Shown: positions 61,913 through 64,000 of the stretch, in pieces
Layout of the letters: each line of letters starts with the position of its first letter
Numbering within the stretch: the stretch's first letter is position 1
Made by a program: the position numbers and the translations under genes
The notes under the pieces: model-generated
Database searches by the model: none
Seen by the model: only the letters and a program-made list of their open reading frames with translations
What the model was told of the DNA's origin: nothing
Source: CAG-411 sp963643465
GTDB taxonomy: Bacteria; Bacillota; Clostridia; Lachnospirales; Lachnospiraceae
Length of the DNA: 64,000 bases
NCBI GenBank assembly: GCA_963643465.1
Contig: CAVIJT010000015.1
Span: 1 to 64,000 of the forward strand
Direction: 5' to 3'

Positions 61913-63610
61913 TTATTTTACTTTAATTATTGCATAACAAGTTTTTCCATTATATGTACTTGCAGTAATTTTACAAGTACCTTTTTTCTTCGCTGTTATA
62001 ACCCCCTTAGAAGTCACAGTAGCTATCTTTCTATTACTTGTTTTTAAGGTTATCTTATTACTATAAGTCCCTTTATAAAACCATATACCTACTTTCTTCC
62101 GTTTTCCTTTACTGATTGTATATGTCACTTTCTTAGCCATATTTTTGTTAAAACTAACGCGTGTAGGTTCTAATTTAACGATTACATTAACAGTTCTTGA
62201 GTATTTTCCAAATCTCATTGTTACTTGTGTAGAACCTACTGATATTCCTTTAATAACACCTTTGCTTGATATTGTTGCAATACTTTCATCATCTACAGTA
62301 TATGTTATCTCCTCTACGTTATTATTTATCTTTACACTAGCATTTGTTTTTACCGATTCCCCTGCACCAATAGTTACTGAATAAAAATCAACTTTAAAAT
62401 CAATTTCATCTAACTTAGGCGTCGTAGTAATAACCGGAGTACTCTCTATATTAACTGCCGGAGTAGCTGTTGGTCCAAGAATAGGTGTTACTGTTGGTTC
62501 TGACGTTGCTACTATGACAACTATCGGGCTTGACTGTACAACAGCAGTAGGCCCTACAGTAGGTACTTTGGGAACTTCAGTTACTGGTATAGTAGGTTCT
62601 GGTGTTGCTATACCTGCTGTTGGCTGTATTTCTGGAACTTTAGTTACCGGTATGGTAGGTTCTGGTGTTGCTATACCTGCTGTTGGCTGTATTTCTGGAA
62701 CTCCAGTTACCGGTATAGTAGGTTCTGGCGTTGTTACATCTGCTATGTTTGTTGCCACTGGTTCTACTGTCGCTACTGGCTCTGTCGTTGCCACAATCAA
62801 ACTTGGATTAGACTCATAGGCTTCTAATAAATCTGCGATACTATTTCTAACACTTTCGACAGTTTGAAAACTGGATTCTGTAGCACTTTTCAAAATGCCA
62901 AGTGATGTTTTGTATTTTAAAATATCCTTGAACTTTTCCGCACCATTAGTAGTAGAATTTGCTTTTGCTGCATAATAGTCGCCTAAAAACAAATCATATT
63001 GTTCATACCCCGATCTAATTTGTTCTTCTGTTACAATATATCCCTCAGTAGGTTCAAACTCATTTCTCTGTTCGAATAACCAAATATCATCATTTATAAG
63101 ATCATATACATCTTGCAATTTTTCATAAGCATTGACCGCAATCATATTCTGAGCATTATCCGTAGTTCTAGCAATTTTTTCTAATTCATAATTAATACGA
63201 TATAATCCCCTGTTCGTTCTTCCATATGCCTCCTCTATAAAAGAAAACAAATATTTTTCGTAACCTTGTGATGTGGTATCGGTATTCGAAAATGTTGTTG
63301 TCTTAGTTGTATTTAATACACTTTGAGAAACCTGTATCTTTGCAGTAAGTTCTCCTACCGTCCTTGCTACATCAATTTGGTACTTGCTTTTTACCTCCAC
63401 ATAGTCCGTATTTACAGGAGTCCCTGTAATACTTTCGTATTTGTCTTCAATCTGATTCCCAACTCCTATTAATATTGATCCAGGACACATATATCCATCT
63501 GGTAATATAATCTCAGCATTTGCGTTTATTCCGCTGACTACCATAGTAATCATACAACCTACTGCTATCAACTTCTTGAGTGCTTTTGTCGTTTTTCTAA
63601 TGTTAATCAT
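61913..63610 (-). CDS. Secreted protein with helical domain, PT linker and Big_2 tail
   Basis: The second ATG (63610; MINIRKTTKALKKL) has the proper 8-9 nt spacing from AAAGGAG; the ATG at 63619 is too close. Signal peptide about 1-33. Residues about 55-275 are mostly helical (VGELTAKIQVSQSVLN, KSATESSFQTVESV) and not recognised. A Thr/Pro linker with a 21-residue period follows (about 295-385). The C-terminal 170 residues are Big_2-like, Lys-rich domains (SIATISSKGVIKGISVGST and KIATVTSKGVITAKKKGT), closely related to the end of the 4216-5613 protein. It is likely a surface protein; ligand unknown. Confidence 0.82.
   Translation of the reverse strand: MINIRKTTKALKKLIAVGCMITMVVSGINANAEIILPDGYMCPGSILIGVGNQIEDKYESITGTPVNTDYVEVKSKYQIDVARTVGELTAKIQVSQSVLNTTKTTTFSNTDTTSQGYEKYLFSFIEEAYGRTNRGLYRINYELEKIARTTDNAQNMIAVNAYEKLQDVYDLINDDIWLFEQRNEFEPTEGYIVTEEQIRSGYEQYDLFLGDYYAAKANSTTNGAEKFKDILKYKTSLGILKSATESSFQTVESVRNSIADLLEAYESNPSLIVATTEPVATVEPVATNIADVTTPEPTIPVTGVPEIQPTAGIATPEPTIPVTKVPEIQPTAGIATPEPTIPVTEVPKVPTVGPTAVVQSSPIVVIVATSEPTVTPILGPTATPAVNIESTPVITTTPKLDEIDFKVDFYSVTIGAGESVKTNASVKINNNVEEITYTVDDESIATISSKGVIKGISVGSTQVTMRFGKYSRTVNVIVKLEPTRVSFNKNMAKKVTYTISKGKRKKVGIWFYKGTYSNKITLKTSNRKIATVTSKGVITAKKKGTCKITASTYNGKTCYAIIKVK
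62592..62740 (-). repeat. 63-bp coding tandem repeat (PEPTIPVT linker)
   Basis: Units at 62592-62654 and 62655-62717, plus a partial third, encode the 21-residue phrase TPEPTIPVTxVPEIQPTAGIA. They are nearly identical at the DNA level, so the linker may vary in length. Confidence 0.85.
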
Positions 63611-63674
63611 CTTCTTCATTTCTCCTTTTTTATTTATGTTACCTTAATCTTTAAAACTGTCTACATATTTTGTG

Positions 63675-63703
63675 ATTATAACACTCAATTTCACATTTTG
63701 CAA
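63675..63703 (-). promoter_or_regulatory. Promoter of the secreted protein gene 61913-63610
   Basis: Minus-strand TTGCAA, 17 bp, TATAAT, with spacer AATGTGAAATTGAGTGT, nearly shared with 61497-61525. Confidence 0.65.
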
Positions 63704-63849
63704 TTTGCACAAGATTTTTGCATTTCCACTGAAATCACAGACTACAAAAAAACTCCAAAATTCTTTGCTATAATGTTACTATTCAGGACTATTTATTACA
63801 AAATATCTTATCTGTCGCACTTGCGGCTATAGAATTGCGTCCAACAATA

Positions 63850-63867
63850 AATTTGTAACTATTCAGA
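63850..63867 (+). repeat. TAACTATTCAGAACCC repeat, short copy 3
   Basis: It matches the first 16-18 bases of the repeats at 26101 and 30303, after which the sequence diverges. The rest of 63620-64000 has no gene. Confidence 0.6.
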
Positions 63868-63911
63868 ACCCCTCCTCATATATTCGCACTCGTCGTCCTT
63901 ACGGACTTGCA

Positions 63912-63964
63912 CAGTTTCCAGAGTTTCAAAGCTCGAAGAGTGTATGAAACTCTATTGGAAACTG
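63912..63964. repeat. Large hairpin near the window end
   Basis: CAGTTTCCAGAGTTTCA pairs with TGAAACTCTATTGGAAACTG around a loop of about 17 nt. It is probably another palindromic intergenic repeat; only one copy is visible here. Confidence 0.6.
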
Positions 63965-64000
63965 ACATGCAAGGCTCTCCCAAGAACTGGAGCCTATGCG

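Noticed and set aside
1..64000. tRNA, rRNA and other structural RNA genes
   Set aside because: Read for T-loop sequences (GGTTCGAATCC type) and rRNA motifs on both strands; only the T-box leader was convincing. A covariance-model scan would be decisive.

Overview
The window looks like a chromosomal segment of a low-GC, spore-forming gut Firmicute, most likely a Lachnospiraceae (Clostridia). The reasons are AT-rich DNA with purine-rich GGAGG-type ribosome binding sites, a BofA-family sporulation gene and a SpoIIQ-like M23 protein, a T-box leader before pheS, a Tad locus of the clostridial FHA/DUF6382-DUF5702 type, and large secreted proteins built from Ig-like domains, Thr/Pro linkers and Lys-rich C-termini. 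The assignment is inferred from gene content. A run of 10 Ns at 61465-61474 marks an assembly join, so the last 2.5 kb may not be truly adjacent.

Layout. (1) 1-11.7 kb, plus strand: four secreted proteins: a BspA-type leucine-rich-repeat protein, an Ig-like protein and two paralogous proteins each with two CBM26-type starch-binding modules. (2) 11.8-25.9 kb, minus strand: a flavodoxin-like/SCP2 protein, a rhomboid protease and a complete Tad/Flp pilus locus (prepilin peptidase, TadZ, TadA, TadB, TadC, Flp pilin, DUF5702 protein, two TadE-like pseudopilins, FHA protein). Three tiny related genes, each followed by a near-identical hairpin, lie inside this locus. (3) 26.1-31.9 kb: BofA, a secreted subtilisin, a lipoprotein, a DJ-1 protein and a degenerate SpoIIQ-like protein. 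(4) 31.9-36.1 kb, minus: a second, compact pilus-like operon with a PilT-type ATPase, a GspF/PilC protein and four small single-pass proteins. (5) 36.2-38.6 kb: glycogen/starch phosphorylase. (6) 39-44 kb, minus: T-box, pheS, pheT, VanZ, DUF6142-like. (7) 44.2-57.3 kb: membrane export protein, Na+/Ca2+ exchanger, RNA methyltransferase, truA, a diguanylate cyclase, a KtrAB-type K+ system, and mfd with a PrsA-like lipoprotein and CarD. (8) 57.6-58.7 kb: a lone tyrosine recombinase. (9) 58.8-63.6 kb, minus: two more secreted Ig-like proteins that share a promoter sequence.

How it fits together: the cell seems equipped to hold starch at its surface (CBM26 proteins), process surface proteins (subtilisin, rhomboid), build two pilus-type machines and phosphorolyse alpha-glucans inside (GlgP). 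No sortase motif or S-layer domain is visible in the secreted proteins. Most share Lys-rich C-terminal beta domains, which may be their anchor.

The intergenic DNA is rich in short palindromic repeats of several families (about 36, 78, 96 and 110 bp). No tRNA, rRNA, CRISPR array or complete insertion sequence was seen.
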